Shown one piece after another: positions 28,619 through 36,959 of a stretch of 55,021 bases of DNA. The first letter of the stretch is position 1. Each line of letters begins with the position of its first letter. This stretch comes from Bacillus sp. FJAT-27245 (GTDB lineage: Bacteria > Bacillota > Bacilli > Bacillales > Cytobacillaceae), in the NCBI RefSeq assembly GCF_001273955.1, contig NZ_LIGI01000001.1, forward strand, positions 4,529,236-4,584,256, read 5' to 3'. A program made the position numbers and the translations under genes. Under the pieces are notes generated by a model that was not told the DNA's origin, did no database searches, and was given only the letters and a program-made list of their open reading frames with translations.

Positions 28619-30226
28619 ATGGAGCCGGTAAAACAGGCGGAAAAACTTTTTAAGGGAGCCTTCATCTTGGCGGCTGCCGTATTGTTTACAAAACTTTTGA
28701 GTGCTGGTTACCGAATCCCATTCCAGAATATTGCCGGGGATGTCGGCTTTTATATTTATCAGCAAGTGTACCCGTTTTATGGAATAGCCATCGCCCTTGC
28801 AACAACCGGTTTTCCGGTCGTCCTGTCGAAGCTTTATGCAGAACGGGGGGAGAGGGGCGGCCAGCTGCTTGCGGCGTCGTATATCATCCTGCAGCTTTTC
28901 GGGCTGGTTTGCTTTGCGGTGCTTTACACAGGAGCGGGATTAATAGCGAGGTTGATGGGAGACCCAAGCCTCTTTGTATTGATTAAGGTCGTTGCGGTTG
29001 TCTTTTTATTGTTTCCGCCAATCTCTGTCCTGCGTGGATATTTTCAGGGGAAGGGAGATATGGTCCCGACAGCGTCCTCCCAGGTTGGCGAGCAAGTCGT
29101 TCGGGTAGCGACCATACTCTTCGTTGCCGTCCTGTTTACCAGCCAAGGCCTATCCTTGTACTATGTTGGGGCGGGTGCCATGTTTGGGTCCATCACAGGG
29201 GGCATTGTGTCACTCGGTATGCTCGCGCTTTTTTTCCGAAACAGGCATCGAGATGTGCTCGCCAAGGTTTCCCATTCGCTTCGGATGCCACCATTAAAGG
29301 AAATAAAACACGCTGCCAAAATGCTGGGGCTGCAGGGGCTCGCCATCTGCACTGCCAGCCTGTTGATGGTTTTCATTCAACTTGGCGATGCTTTAAATCT
29401 CTATTCCCTCCTTGTCAGCCAAGGCATTGCCCCGGAAACCGCCAAGGAAATGAAGGGCGTCTTCGACCGTGGGCAGCCTCTTATCCAGCTTGGCCTCGCG
29501 GCGGCCTCGGCTATTTCATTATCTGTTGTTCCCTTGATTGCGAGCAACAGGCTAACACGTGATAAAGCGGTCCTCGTCCATAACATCAGGCTTGCAATGC
29601 AAGTAACCGCCGTAATTGGGGCCGGTGCGGCCGCGGGCCTTTGGATGATCGCCAAGCCCGCCAATATTATGTTATTTGAGAATGCGAAAGGCACCGCAGT
29701 GCTCGCGGTGTTGAGCCTTGCAATCATTTTTAGTTCGGTTATTTCAACCGCATCGGCAATTTTGCAAGGCCGCGGGGTCTTATTTAAGCCGGCCGCAGCC
29801 ATCCTATTGGGCTTCCCGTTAAAGTACATCCTTAACCTCGCCCTTGTTCCCAAATTTGGAACGCTTGGCGCGGCATGGGCCACCGCGCTTACGTTATGTC
29901 CAATCGCCATTTGTGCCATCCTGTTCTTAAAGAGCAGTATAGGCGTGGCAGCTTTCCAGTGGGGATTTTTAAAAAAAGCAGGTGTTGCCCTTGCGGCGAT
30001 GCTCATATTTGTGAAGTTGTTCCTAGTTGGCACCGGTTTTTTATATAGTACGGGCGGCGAACGGGCGGCTGCGGCCATACAGGCGGTGGGGGCAAGTTTG
30101 TTCGGAGCGTTCATTTACGCTTTGGCCATCGTTAGGAGCGGTGTCTTTCGCGCGGAAGACCTTGCGCTGTTTCCATTCGGAAGCAAACTATTATTATTGC
30201 TGCCAAAAGATAGGAGCAGGATATGA
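28619..30226 (+). CDS. yabM: polysaccharide/lipid flippase-like membrane protein YabM
   Basis: 535 aa MOP-superfamily protein of the SpoVB/MurJ-like PST group with about 14 predicted membrane helices. LFKGAFILAAAVLFTKLLSAGYRIPFQNIAG is the SpoVB/YtgP-type start. Relatives flip lipid-linked cell-wall precursors; the substrate of YabM is not established. ATG at 28619 has AAGGAG six bases before it. The stop overlaps the yabN start in ATGA. It heads an operon that runs to divIC. Confidence 0.88.
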   Translation: MEPVKQAEKLFKGAFILAAAVLFTKLLSAGYRIPFQNIAGDVGFYIYQQVYPFYGIAIALATTGFPVVLSKLYAERGERGGQLLAASYIILQLFGLVCFAVLYTGAGLIARLMGDPSLFVLIKVVAVVFLLFPPISVLRGYFQGKGDMVPTASSQVGEQVVRVATILFVAVLFTSQGLSLYYVGAGAMFGSITGGIVSLGMLALFFRNRHRDVLAKVSHSLRMPPLKEIKHAAKMLGLQGLAICTASLLMVFIQLGDALNLYSLLVSQGIAPETAKEMKGVFDRGQPLIQLGLAAASAISLSVVPLIASNRLTRDKAVLVHNIRLAMQVTAVIGAGAAAGLWMIAKPANIMLFENAKGTAVLAVLSLAIIFSSVISTASAILQGRGVLFKPAAAILLGFPLKYILNLALVPKFGTLGAAWATALTLCPIAICAILFLKSSIGVAAFQWGFLKKAGVALAAMLIFVKLFLVGTGFLYSTGGERAAAAIQAVGASLFGAFIYALAIVRSGVFRAEDLALFPFGSKLLLLLPKDRSRI

Positions 30227-31695
30227 TGAAAAAAGAAATTGAAATTATTGGATTAGGCTCGGCCGATTTGGATGCCATGCCGCTTGGGGTGTACAAAAAA
30301 ATAAAACAGCGGGGAAGGGTTTTCCTAAGGACAAAGGAACATCCTGTCGTTCGTGAGCTTGAGAAAGAAGGATTCGCCTACACCTCTTTTGATTCCATTT
30401 ATGAAAAACATGACTCATTTGAAGCGGTTTATGAAGAAATCCGTGATACCCTTCTTGCCCAGGCATCCCTCGGGCCGATTGTATATGCGGTTCCGGGCCA
30501 TCCGCTTGTTGCTGAACGGACAGTCCAGCTCCTGCTTGAAGCACAGGCTCAGCAGGAGGGAATTTGTATCAGGTTCGGAGGGGGGCAAAGCTTTCTTGAT
30601 GCGCTGTTCCTTGCTCTAAGAATCGACCCTGTAGAAGGCTTCCAGCTCCTGGATGGAACCGCGCTCAGGGCCGAACAGCTGCAGTTGCGGCAGCATATGT
30701 TCATTAGCCAGGTTTATGACCGGCTAATCGCCTCGGATGTCAAACTTACCTTAATGGAAAGGCTCCCGGATGAATATGAAGTAACCATCATAACCGCAGC
30801 CGGAAGCTCCGAAGAAAAGATAGAAAAGGTGCCTCTTTATGAATTGGACCATAAAACGGAAATACATAATCTTGTGACCTTGTATGTTCCTCCCGTAACC
30901 GAAGAAGAGCTCCTCATGCGTGACTTCTCCAAATTGAGGGAAATTATTTCTGTTTTGAGGGGGCCAAACGGCTGCCCGTGGGATAAGGAACAAACACATG
31001 ATTCCCTGAAAAAGTACTTGCTTGAAGAAACATATGAAGTCATTGAAGCGATCGACAGTGGAGACATTGACCATTTAATTGAAGAACTTGGCGATGTGCT
31101 TCTTCAGGTCATGCTCCATGCGCAAATTGGCGAGGATGATGGGTTTTTTTCAATTGATGATGTTATTGAATCGATTGCAGCCAAAATGGTCAGAAGGCAT
31201 CCGCATGTTTTCGGCACAAAATCGGTAGATACGGCGGAGGAGGTTGTTGCCAACTGGCAGCAGATTAAGGAGAGGGAAAAAGGGGCTTTAAAGAAAGAGT
31301 CCCTTCTAGAAGGGATACCAAAATCATTCCCTGCCCTTATAAAAGCATATGAATTGCAAAAAAAGGCGGCAAAAGCTGGATTTGACTGGCAGGAAATCGG
31401 CCCGGCGTTCGAGAAGGTTAAGGAAGAGCTAGATGAATTCGAGGCCGAATTAAAAAATGAAGCGGGGCTTTCACTCGCAAAAAAGGAATTCGGTGATCTC
31501 TTATTCGCATTTGTAAATGTCGCAAGGTTCCTTGGCATCCATCCCGAAGAAGCGCTCATGGAAACGAATACTAAATTTGTTCGCCGCTTCCGTTACATTG
31601 AAGAAATGGTAAAGAAAAGCGGTACGGCAATCGAGGACCACTCGCTTGAGGAGCTTGACCGCTTTTGGAATGACGCCAAGAAAAACGGACTATAG
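30223..31695 (+). CDS. yabN: YabN, tetrapyrrole-methylase-like / MazG nucleotide pyrophosphohydrolase fusion
   Basis: 490 aa. Residues 1 to about 225 form a SAM-dependent tetrapyrrole methylase-like domain (IEIIGLGSADLDAMPLGVYK, VYAVPGHPL). The rest is a duplicated MazG NTP pyrophosphatase with LRGPNGCPWDKEQTHDSLKKYLLEETYEV and the ExxE-type metal sites (EELGDVLLQVMLH, KEFGDLLFAFVNVAR). MazG hydrolyses NTPs to NMP and pyrophosphate; the role of the fused methylase domain is unknown. AGGAG precedes the first of two ATGs. Confidence 0.93.
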   Translation: MMKKEIEIIGLGSADLDAMPLGVYKKIKQRGRVFLRTKEHPVVRELEKEGFAYTSFDSIYEKHDSFEAVYEEIRDTLLAQASLGPIVYAVPGHPLVAERTVQLLLEAQAQQEGICIRFGGGQSFLDALFLALRIDPVEGFQLLDGTALRAEQLQLRQHMFISQVYDRLIASDVKLTLMERLPDEYEVTIITAAGSSEEKIEKVPLYELDHKTEIHNLVTLYVPPVTEEELLMRDFSKLREIISVLRGPNGCPWDKEQTHDSLKKYLLEETYEVIEAIDSGDIDHLIEELGDVLLQVMLHAQIGEDDGFFSIDDVIESIAAKMVRRHPHVFGTKSVDTAEEVVANWQQIKEREKGALKKESLLEGIPKSFPALIKAYELQKKAAKAGFDWQEIGPAFEKVKEELDEFEAELKNEAGLSLAKKEFGDLLFAFVNVARFLGIHPEEALMETNTKFVRRFRYIEEMVKKSGTAIEDHSLEELDRFWNDAKKNGL

Positions 31696-31721
31696 AATTT
31701 AGGAGATTAGGGGGAAGAACG

Positions 31722-31988
31722 ATGAGGCTTGATAAATTCCTGAAGGTTTCGCGAATCATTAAGAGGCGGACGCTTGCAAAGGAAGTATCCGAACAGGGTA
31801 GGATTCTTGTGAATGGCAACCAGGCCAAGGCTAGCACGGCCGTCAAAGTGGGAGATGAATTGACCATCCGTTTTGGCCAGCGAATCGTCACAGCGAGGGT
31901 TGACCGAATCCAGGAAACATCCCGTAAAGATGAAGCGGCCGAAATGTATACGATTGTGAAGGAAGAAAAGGCTCCATCCGAAGAATAA
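31722..31988 (+). CDS. rqcP: RqcP (YabO), S4-domain ribosome quality control factor
   Basis: 88 aa, a single S4 RNA-binding domain (MRLDKFLKVSRIIKRRTLAKEV, then VNGNQAKASTAVKVGD) with a short charged tail. RqcP is the Hsp15-like partner of RqcH that drives C-terminal alanine tailing on obstructed 50S subunits. Its place between yabN and yabP is conserved. It starts 26 bases after yabN with a weak GGGGGAAG RBS. The pth and rqcP genes here both serve rescue of stalled translation. Confidence 0.94.
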   Translation: MRLDKFLKVSRIIKRRTLAKEVSEQGRILVNGNQAKASTAVKVGDELTIRFGQRIVTARVDRIQETSRKDEAAEMYTIVKEEKAPSEE

Positions 31989-31994
31989 GGCTTG

Positions 31995-32023
31995 TTCTAT
32001 TTAATCCCTGAAAATCATACTAT
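31995..32023 (+). promoter_or_regulatory. candidate sigma-E promoter of yabP
   Basis: TTCTATT (31995-32001), a 14-base spacer and CATACTAT (32016-32023), close to the sigma-E consensus KMATATT-N14/15-CATACAnT. yabP and yabQ are sigma-E genes in B. subtilis. Confidence 0.45.
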
Positions 32024-32064
32024 GTACAAAAATAGCATGTACAATGTGATTCGGGGGATGAACA

Positions 32065-32370
32065 ATGAACCAGTATTATGACTCAAACGCAACAAACAAA
32101 GGGGCGGCGCCTGATCATGATGTCATTATGAGGGGAAGGAAACTCCTTGATATTACCGGGGTCAAACAGGTGGAAAGTTTCGACAACGAGGAATTCCTCC
32201 TGGAAACAGTCATGGGGTTTTTGTCGATAAAAGGACATAATCTGCAGATGAAAAACCTCGATGTCGATAAAGGCGTCGTATCGATTAAGGGAAAGGTTTT
32301 CGAACTTGTGTACCTTGATGAGCAGCATGGAGACAAGGCTAAAGGATTCTTTAGCAAGTTATTCCGATGA
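32065..32370 (+). CDS. yabP: sporulation protein YabP
   Basis: 101 aa member of the YabP/YqfC family, made in the mother cell under sigma-E. The typical segments are RGRKLLDITGVKQVESFDNEEFLLET and GFLSIKGHNLQMKNLDVDKGVVSIKG. No enzymatic motif is known. It overlaps yabQ by four bases (ATGA). In B. subtilis yabP is dispensable while yabQ is needed for the spore cortex. Confidence 0.94.
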   Translation: MNQYYDSNATNKGAAPDHDVIMRGRKLLDITGVKQVESFDNEEFLLETVMGFLSIKGHNLQMKNLDVDKGVVSIKGKVFELVYLDEQHGDKAKGFFSKLFR

Positions 32371-32999
32371 CGCTCACGGTACAGTTTTTAACAATGGCGG
32401 CGATGGTTTCGGCAGGGGTGGGATTCGGGGCGATGCTCGATACGTACCAGCGCTTTCTGAACCGCCCGAAGCGCAAAAACTGGATTACGTTTATAAACGA
32501 TATCCTCTTTTGGGTTGTCCAGGCGCTGATTGTTTTTTACATTCTATTCCACGTCAATAAAGGAGAAATAAGGTTTTATATTTTCATCGCGCTGATGTGC
32601 GGTTTCGCCGCCTACCAAGCCTTGTTGAAAGGTGCCTATCTCTGGCTTCTCGATCGGGTAATCCATGCCGCGGCGGTGGCCGGCAGCATTGTGGCAAAAA
32701 CAGTCCGGCTGCTTATTTTCAAGCCGGTTGCTGGCCTTGCCCAGCTTGCCATCGCTTTAATCCTGCTCCTCTTTAAAGCAGTCCTGTCCCTGCTCCGCCT
32801 CCTGTTAAGAACCGCGTATTTTCTCGTCCGGATACTGATTTTGTACCCAGTAAAAAAAATATTCGCTTTCATGTGGAAGTTTTTGCCGAAAGGGATTAAA
32901 AAACCGGCGGAGAAGTTATATAATAGTGGGACAGGAATTCTATTGAAAGTACGGGAAGTTTATAAACGGATATTTAAGTGGAATAAAAAAGAAAAGTAA
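32367..32999 (+). CDS. yabQ: spore cortex biosynthesis protein YabQ
   Basis: 210 aa membrane protein. Hydrophobic segments lie near residues 4-25, 42-62, 68-90 and about 125-160, followed by a basic tail. YabQ sits in the outer forespore membrane and is needed for cortex formation. The DTYQRFLNRPKRKNWITFINDILFW region is the family signature. It is translationally coupled to yabP; divIC follows after 12 bases. Confidence 0.92.
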   Translation: MTLTVQFLTMAAMVSAGVGFGAMLDTYQRFLNRPKRKNWITFINDILFWVVQALIVFYILFHVNKGEIRFYIFIALMCGFAAYQALLKGAYLWLLDRVIHAAAVAGSIVAKTVRLLIFKPVAGLAQLAIALILLLFKAVLSLLRLLLRTAYFLVRILILYPVKKIFAFMWKFLPKGIKKPAEKLYNSGTGILLKVREVYKRIFKWNKKEK

Positions 33000-33011
33000 G
33001 GGGGAGAGCCC

Positions 33012-33401
33012 TTGGAAGCACCAAAGAAACGAAACGTGGCAAGGATTCGCAACAGCTATGTTGAATCTCAATATTATTCGGAAGAAGCCGCTTCCAGGAA
33101 ACGGAAGGCGTTGGTGAGAAGGCTCACTGCATTTGCCTTGCTGGCAGCCCTTTTAATTTACTTTACTGTAAGCTCCATTTATTCGCGTACCGAAGTACTG
33201 GAAAAGAAAAAGGCGGAAAAGGAAAAGCTTGAGCAGAGGCTTGCCAGTCTTGAACGGGAGCGCGAAATCCTGAACGAGGAAATCATCAAGCTGAACGATG
33301 ATGACTATATCGCGAAACTGGCAAGGAAGGAATACTTCCTGTCCGACAAGGGTGAGATTATTTTCAATATTCCCGAGGACAATAAAAAGAAGGAAAAATG
33401 A
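33012..33401 (+). CDS. divIC: cell division protein DivIC
   Basis: 129 aa bitopic membrane protein of the divisome that pairs with FtsL and DivIB. A basic cytoplasmic N-terminus is followed by one membrane helix (about 39-57) and a leucine-zipper-like coiled coil (about 60-95: LEKKKAEKEKLEQRLASLER), then the extracytoplasmic C-terminus KLARKEYFLSDKGEIIF. The start is TTG with GGGGAGAG upstream. It closes the yabM-divIC run. The next gene has its own promoter. Confidence 0.94.
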   Translation: MEAPKKRNVARIRNSYVESQYYSEEAASRKRKALVRRLTAFALLAALLIYFTVSSIYSRTEVLEKKKAEKEKLEQRLASLEREREILNEEIIKLNDDDYIAKLARKEYFLSDKGEIIFNIPEDNKKKEK

Positions 33402-33416
33402 TACAGTGCACTCTTG

Positions 33417-33446
33417 TTGACACTTATTTTAATACTTAGGTATAAT
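33417..33446 (+). promoter_or_regulatory. sigma-A promoter of yabR
   Basis: TTGACA, an 18-base spacer and TATAAT, both perfect. AAGGAGGAAG of yabR follows at 33478. Confidence 0.85.
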
Positions 33447-33496
33447 CTATAGTAAGACTGATTTTTTTTATTTTTTTAAGGAGGAAGTTTCTTTTT

Positions 33497-33916
33497 ATGT
33501 CAATCGAAGTAGGCAGCAAGTTACAAGGGAAGGTTACAGGGATTACAAATTTCGGAGCGTTCGTCGAGCTGCCGGAAGGTTCAACAGGCCTTGTCCATAT
33601 TAGTGAGGTCGCTGATAATTACGTAAAGGATATCAATGACCACTTGAAGGTTGGCGATATGGTAGAGGTTAAAGTCATCAATGTCGAAAAGGATGGGAAG
33701 ATTGGCCTCTCCATTAAAAAAGCCAAGGACCGTCCTGAACCGCAAAGGTCTTACACGCCACGTCCCCGCCAGGGAAGGGCGAATGACCGGAATGCAAGGC
33801 CTGAGAATTTTGAGTCGAAAATGGCCAAATTCCTTAAGGACAGCGAAGATCGTTTATCCTCTCTTAAACGGAACACCGAATCAAAACGCGGTGGAAGAGG
33901 GGCTAGAAGAGGCTAA
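33497..33916 (+). CDS. yabR: S1-domain RNA-binding protein YabR
   Basis: 139 aa. Residues 4-75 are an S1 OB-fold (VGSKLQGKVTGITNFGAFVELPEG, LVHISEVADNYVKDI, KVGDMVEVKVINVEKDGKIGLSIKKA). A basic, Arg/Pro-rich low-complexity tail ends in RGGRGARRG. General-stress-protein-13-like; ribosome or RNA association is the family expectation. It is strongly promoted and monocistronic. Confidence 0.93.
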   Translation: MSIEVGSKLQGKVTGITNFGAFVELPEGSTGLVHISEVADNYVKDINDHLKVGDMVEVKVINVEKDGKIGLSIKKAKDRPEPQRSYTPRPRQGRANDRNARPENFESKMAKFLKDSEDRLSSLKRNTESKRGGRGARRG

Positions 33917-33951
33917 CTTGTTGCTGCTTATCAACCAAATATTTATTATAC

Positions 33952-33987
33952 CAGGCAGGCCCGTTGAGGTTCTGCCTGTTTTGTTTT
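33952..33987 (+). terminator. yabR terminator
   Basis: CAGGCAG / CTGCCTG stem followed by TTTTGTTTTT. Confidence 0.85.
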
Positions 33988-34065
33988 TCAAAAAGCCGAT
34001 TGCTGATGGTATGGAGTCGGCAGAAGCCAATCCATCTTTTAGTGACGTGTTCCATCGTGGCAAAC

Positions 34066-34098
34066 AAAAAAGGCTCTCCCTTATAGGGAAAGCCTTTG
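34066..34098 (-). terminator. terminator of the tRNA-Met transcript
   Basis: Read on the minus strand, AAAGGCTTTCCC / GGGAGAGCCTTT with a TATA loop and one mismatch, followed by TTTTTTG. It lies about 28 bases after the tRNA 3' end. Confidence 0.8.
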
Positions 34099-34125
34099 AA
34101 AGCCGAAAAGCTCCGGCAAAAAGTA

Positions 34126-34199
34126 TAGCGGCGGAGGGGATCGAACCCCCGACCTTACGGGTATGAACCGTACGCTCTAGCCAGCTGAGCTACACCGCC
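34126..34199 (-). tRNA. tRNA-Met (anticodon CAT), elongator type
   Basis: The minus strand gives a complete cloverleaf: acceptor GGCGGTG pairing with the CGCCGCT end (G-U at the last pair), D-arm with AGCTCAGCTGGCTAGAGC, anticodon stem TACGG / CCGTA around loop TTCATAC, and T-arm GGTTCGATC. It is nearly identical to the B. subtilis elongator tRNA-Met as I remember it. The 3' CCA is not encoded (TAC follows the discriminator A), so it must be added post-transcriptionally. It is transcribed opposite to its neighbours, with its own promoter and terminator. Confidence 0.95.
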
Positions 34200-34220
34200 A
34201 TTTTTTTAAACACAAATTAC

Positions 34221-34249
34221 ATAATACATAAATTGAAAAGGACTGTCAA
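34221..34249 (-). promoter_or_regulatory. promoter of tRNA-Met
   Basis: On the minus strand TTGACA (rc of 34244-34249), a 17-base spacer and TATTAT (rc of 34221-34226), about 22 bases before the tRNA 5' end. Confidence 0.8.
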
Positions 34250-34320
34250 TACCTTTTTTAAAAATACCATTTCAATCTCTTTGGCGGCTTTTGCCCAACC
34301 ATGGCAGGCTGGGTGAAATG

Positions 34321-34386
34321 AGTCGAAGAATTCCATAGTCTCTATGCTTGATTTTGACAATCTTTGAATGCTTGTCCATTTATAAT
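34321..34386 (+). promoter_or_regulatory. Spo0A-activated promoter of spoIIE
   Basis: TTGACA (34354-34359) and TATAAT (34381-34386) are both perfect but 21 bases apart instead of 17. This is the hallmark of the spoIIE promoter, which needs Spo0A-P. 0A-like boxes nearby are AGTCGAA (34321-34327) and, on the minus strand, TGTCAAA overlapping the -35; each has one mismatch. Confidence 0.75.
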
Positions 34387-34423
34387 GAAGCACAATAACG
34401 AGACGACGGGGGAGTGTGTATTT

Positions 34424-36892
34424 TTGGAAAGGGCAGAACAAACAGTGATGGACCATGTATCGGGATCGGGCATCCGCCCCAAGTGGGGATTGGCCGGAGT
34501 TTTCGGGAAACTGCAATCCGAGGCGGAGAGGTTTGTTTTGAAAAAGGGATATTTCCTTGTCCTGGTCGGTTTTTTACTTGGACGGGCATTGATTCTTGCA
34601 AAGCTGGCGCCGTTCGGCCTTCCCTTTTTCGCCGCAGTATTTTTCATTAAAAAGGAACGGGCTCCGTTGGCGCTTTTTGGGCTTGTCGCGGGCGCAGCAA
34701 CTATTTCCTTTGGCCACGCGGCCTCCACTTTCGCCATGGTGTTCCTTTACCTTATAGTCTACAAATCCACCGGGAAATGGGTGGGAAATCAGGCCAGGGC
34801 AATCCCTTATTCTATCGGTGCAGTACTGTTTGCCGGAAAACTTGCTGAAAGGTTTATTCAAGCTGGAAGCGTCTCTGTTTATGATACGGCAATGGCCGGC
34901 ATAGAAGGAATACTGGCCTTCATCCTCTCGTTGATTTTTATGCAAAGCGTTCCCTTGGTTACAGCCAATAAACGGAAACAGCCTCTGAAAACAGAAGAAA
35001 TTGTTTCTTTAATCATCCTCCTTGCATCTATTATGACCGGGACAATTGGATGGGTAGTCTATGGCCTGTCGATTGAACATGTGATGTCAAGGTATTTGGT
35101 CCTCCTGTTTTCCCTTATGGCAGGCGCAGCGGTCGGTTCAACCGTCGGTGTTGTCACAGGCCTCATTTTCAGCCTCGCGAACGTTTCGAGCTTTTCACAT
35201 ATGAGCCTTCTTGCCTTTTCAGGGGTGCTCGGCGGTTTGCTGAAAGAAGGGAGAAAGGCTGGTGTCTCGCTTGGGCTTCTCGTTGCGACCCTTTTGATCG
35301 GAATGTATGGGGAAACTGGCGTAAGCCTTCAGTCAACCATGCTGGAAACCTCGGCCGCAATCCTGCTTTTTTTCCTGACTCCCACTTCGTTAACCGCGAG
35401 AATTGCAAAATACATACCGGGGACTCCGGAGCATACGGCTGAGCAGCAAAAATATATGAGAAAAATGCGAGATGTGACGGCAAAAAGGGTTGCCCAATTT
35501 TCAAATGTGTTTGAAGCGCTTTCGAAGAGTTTTTCACACGATGACGACGACATAGACGGAGAAGAAAAGGAACTGGACATCTTTTTGAGCAATGTTGCTG
35601 AAAAGACTTGCCAGACGTGTTTTAAAAAGGAGCATTGCTGGACAAGGAACTTTACTACAACATATGGCTATATGGAAGAAATTATGCTTCAAATGGACCA
35701 GTCGAAGGCAACGATTCCTCCAAAACTGGCGCGCGAGTGGGAAAAGCTCTGCTCGAGGCCCAAAAAGGTAACGGAAGCGATTCATCAGGAACTAGCCGTT
35801 TACCAGGCAAACCAAAAGTTGAAAAAGCAGGTGAAAGAAAGCAGGCGGCTCGTCGCGGACCAATTACTTGGCGTTTCTGAAGTGATGGGAGATTTCGCGA
35901 AGGAAATCCAGCGCGAGCGTGAAAACCTCCATAAACAGGAAGAACAAATAATGGAGGCCATCCAGGATTTCGGCCTACAGATTGAACATGTGGAGATTTA
36001 CAGCCTCGAACCCGGAAATGTCGATATTGATATGACAATCCCATATTGCAATGGGCATGGGGAGTGCGAGAAGCTCATTGCCCCGATGCTTTCCGACATT
36101 CTTGGCGAAACAATCATCGTTAATTCAGAGGAATGCGGTGCCTACCCTCACAGTTCTTGCCAAGCTACATTCCGCTCCGCGAAAACATTCACTGTGGAAA
36201 CAGGGGTCGCGTATGCTGCCAAAGGGGGCGGATTGGTTTCCGGGGACAGTTTTTCGACGATGGAGCTTGGAAGCGGGAAATACGCTGTTGCGATCAGCGA
36301 TGGAATGGGGAATGGAGAGCGCGCCCAGGACGAAAGCCGTGAAACACTGAAACTCCTTCAACAAATCCTGCAATCAGGCATCGAGGAAAAGGTTGCCATC
36401 AAGTCCGTTAACTCGGTCCTGGCCTTAAGGACAACGGATGAAATATTCTCGACACTCGATCTTGCGGTTATTGATTTGCAGAATGCTTCGGCAAAATTCC
36501 TGAAAATCGGTTCCACTCCAAGCTTCATTAAGCGTGGCGAAAAAGTGATGAAAATACAGGCAAACAATCTTCCGATGGGAATTGTACAGGAATTCGATGT
36601 CGATGTTGTCAGCGAGCAGCTGAAGGCAGGCGATTTATTAATCATGATGAGCGATGGGGTGTTCGAAGGGCCAAAGCATGTTGGCAACTATGAAATGTGG
36701 ATGAAACGGAAAATCCATGAACTTGAAACGAATGATCCGCAGGAAGTAGCTGATTTGGTAATGGAAGAGGTCATCCGCTCCAGGTCGAACAAAATTGAAG
36801 ATGACATGACTGTCGCGGTCGCGAAAGTAAAACACAATACCCCAAAATGGGCCTCCATCCCGGTACATGGAATGAAAAAGAAACGGGCATAA
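34424..36892 (+). CDS. spoIIE: stage II sporulation protein E (PP2C phosphatase)
   Basis: 822 aa (B. subtilis 827). The N-terminal third holds about ten membrane helices (about 42-310). A central FtsZ-interacting region (about 320-585) includes a cysteine cluster (CQTCFKKEHCW). The C-terminal PP2C phosphatase has metal ligands in SGDSFSTMELG (about 604) and AISDGMGNG (about 623). It dephosphorylates SpoIIAA to release sigma-F and takes part in polar septation. TTG at 34424 follows GGGGGAG with nine bases between and gives the MERAEQ start; an upstream ATG at 34364 lies within the promoter. Confidence 0.96.
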   Translation: MERAEQTVMDHVSGSGIRPKWGLAGVFGKLQSEAERFVLKKGYFLVLVGFLLGRALILAKLAPFGLPFFAAVFFIKKERAPLALFGLVAGAATISFGHAASTFAMVFLYLIVYKSTGKWVGNQARAIPYSIGAVLFAGKLAERFIQAGSVSVYDTAMAGIEGILAFILSLIFMQSVPLVTANKRKQPLKTEEIVSLIILLASIMTGTIGWVVYGLSIEHVMSRYLVLLFSLMAGAAVGSTVGVVTGLIFSLANVSSFSHMSLLAFSGVLGGLLKEGRKAGVSLGLLVATLLIGMYGETGVSLQSTMLETSAAILLFFLTPTSLTARIAKYIPGTPEHTAEQQKYMRKMRDVTAKRVAQFSNVFEALSKSFSHDDDDIDGEEKELDIFLSNVAEKTCQTCFKKEHCWTRNFTTTYGYMEEIMLQMDQSKATIPPKLAREWEKLCSRPKKVTEAIHQELAVYQANQKLKKQVKESRRLVADQLLGVSEVMGDFAKEIQRERENLHKQEEQIMEAIQDFGLQIEHVEIYSLEPGNVDIDMTIPYCNGHGECEKLIAPMLSDILGETIIVNSEECGAYPHSSCQATFRSAKTFTVETGVAYAAKGGGLVSGDSFSTMELGSGKYAVAISDGMGNGERAQDESRETLKLLQQILQSGIEEKVAIKSVNSVLALRTTDEIFSTLDLAVIDLQNASAKFLKIGSTPSFIKRGEKVMKIQANNLPMGIVQEFDVDVVSEQLKAGDLLIMMSDGVFEGPKHVGNYEMWMKRKIHELETNDPQEVADLVMEEVIRSRSNKIEDDMTVAVAKVKHNTPKWASIPVHGMKKKRA

Positions 36893-36959
36893 CAGGCTTT
36901 TGTATAAATACCCTCCTTTCCGTCGAAAATGGTACTATTTAACGAATGGAGGAGACGGA

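Noticed and set aside
29401-30114. 237-codon minus-strand frame opposite yabM
   Set aside because: Ala-rich antisense of a hydrophobic membrane protein; no start signals.
32261-32560. 99-codon plus-strand frame across yabP and yabQ
   Set aside because: Out-of-frame overlap of two recognised sporulation genes.
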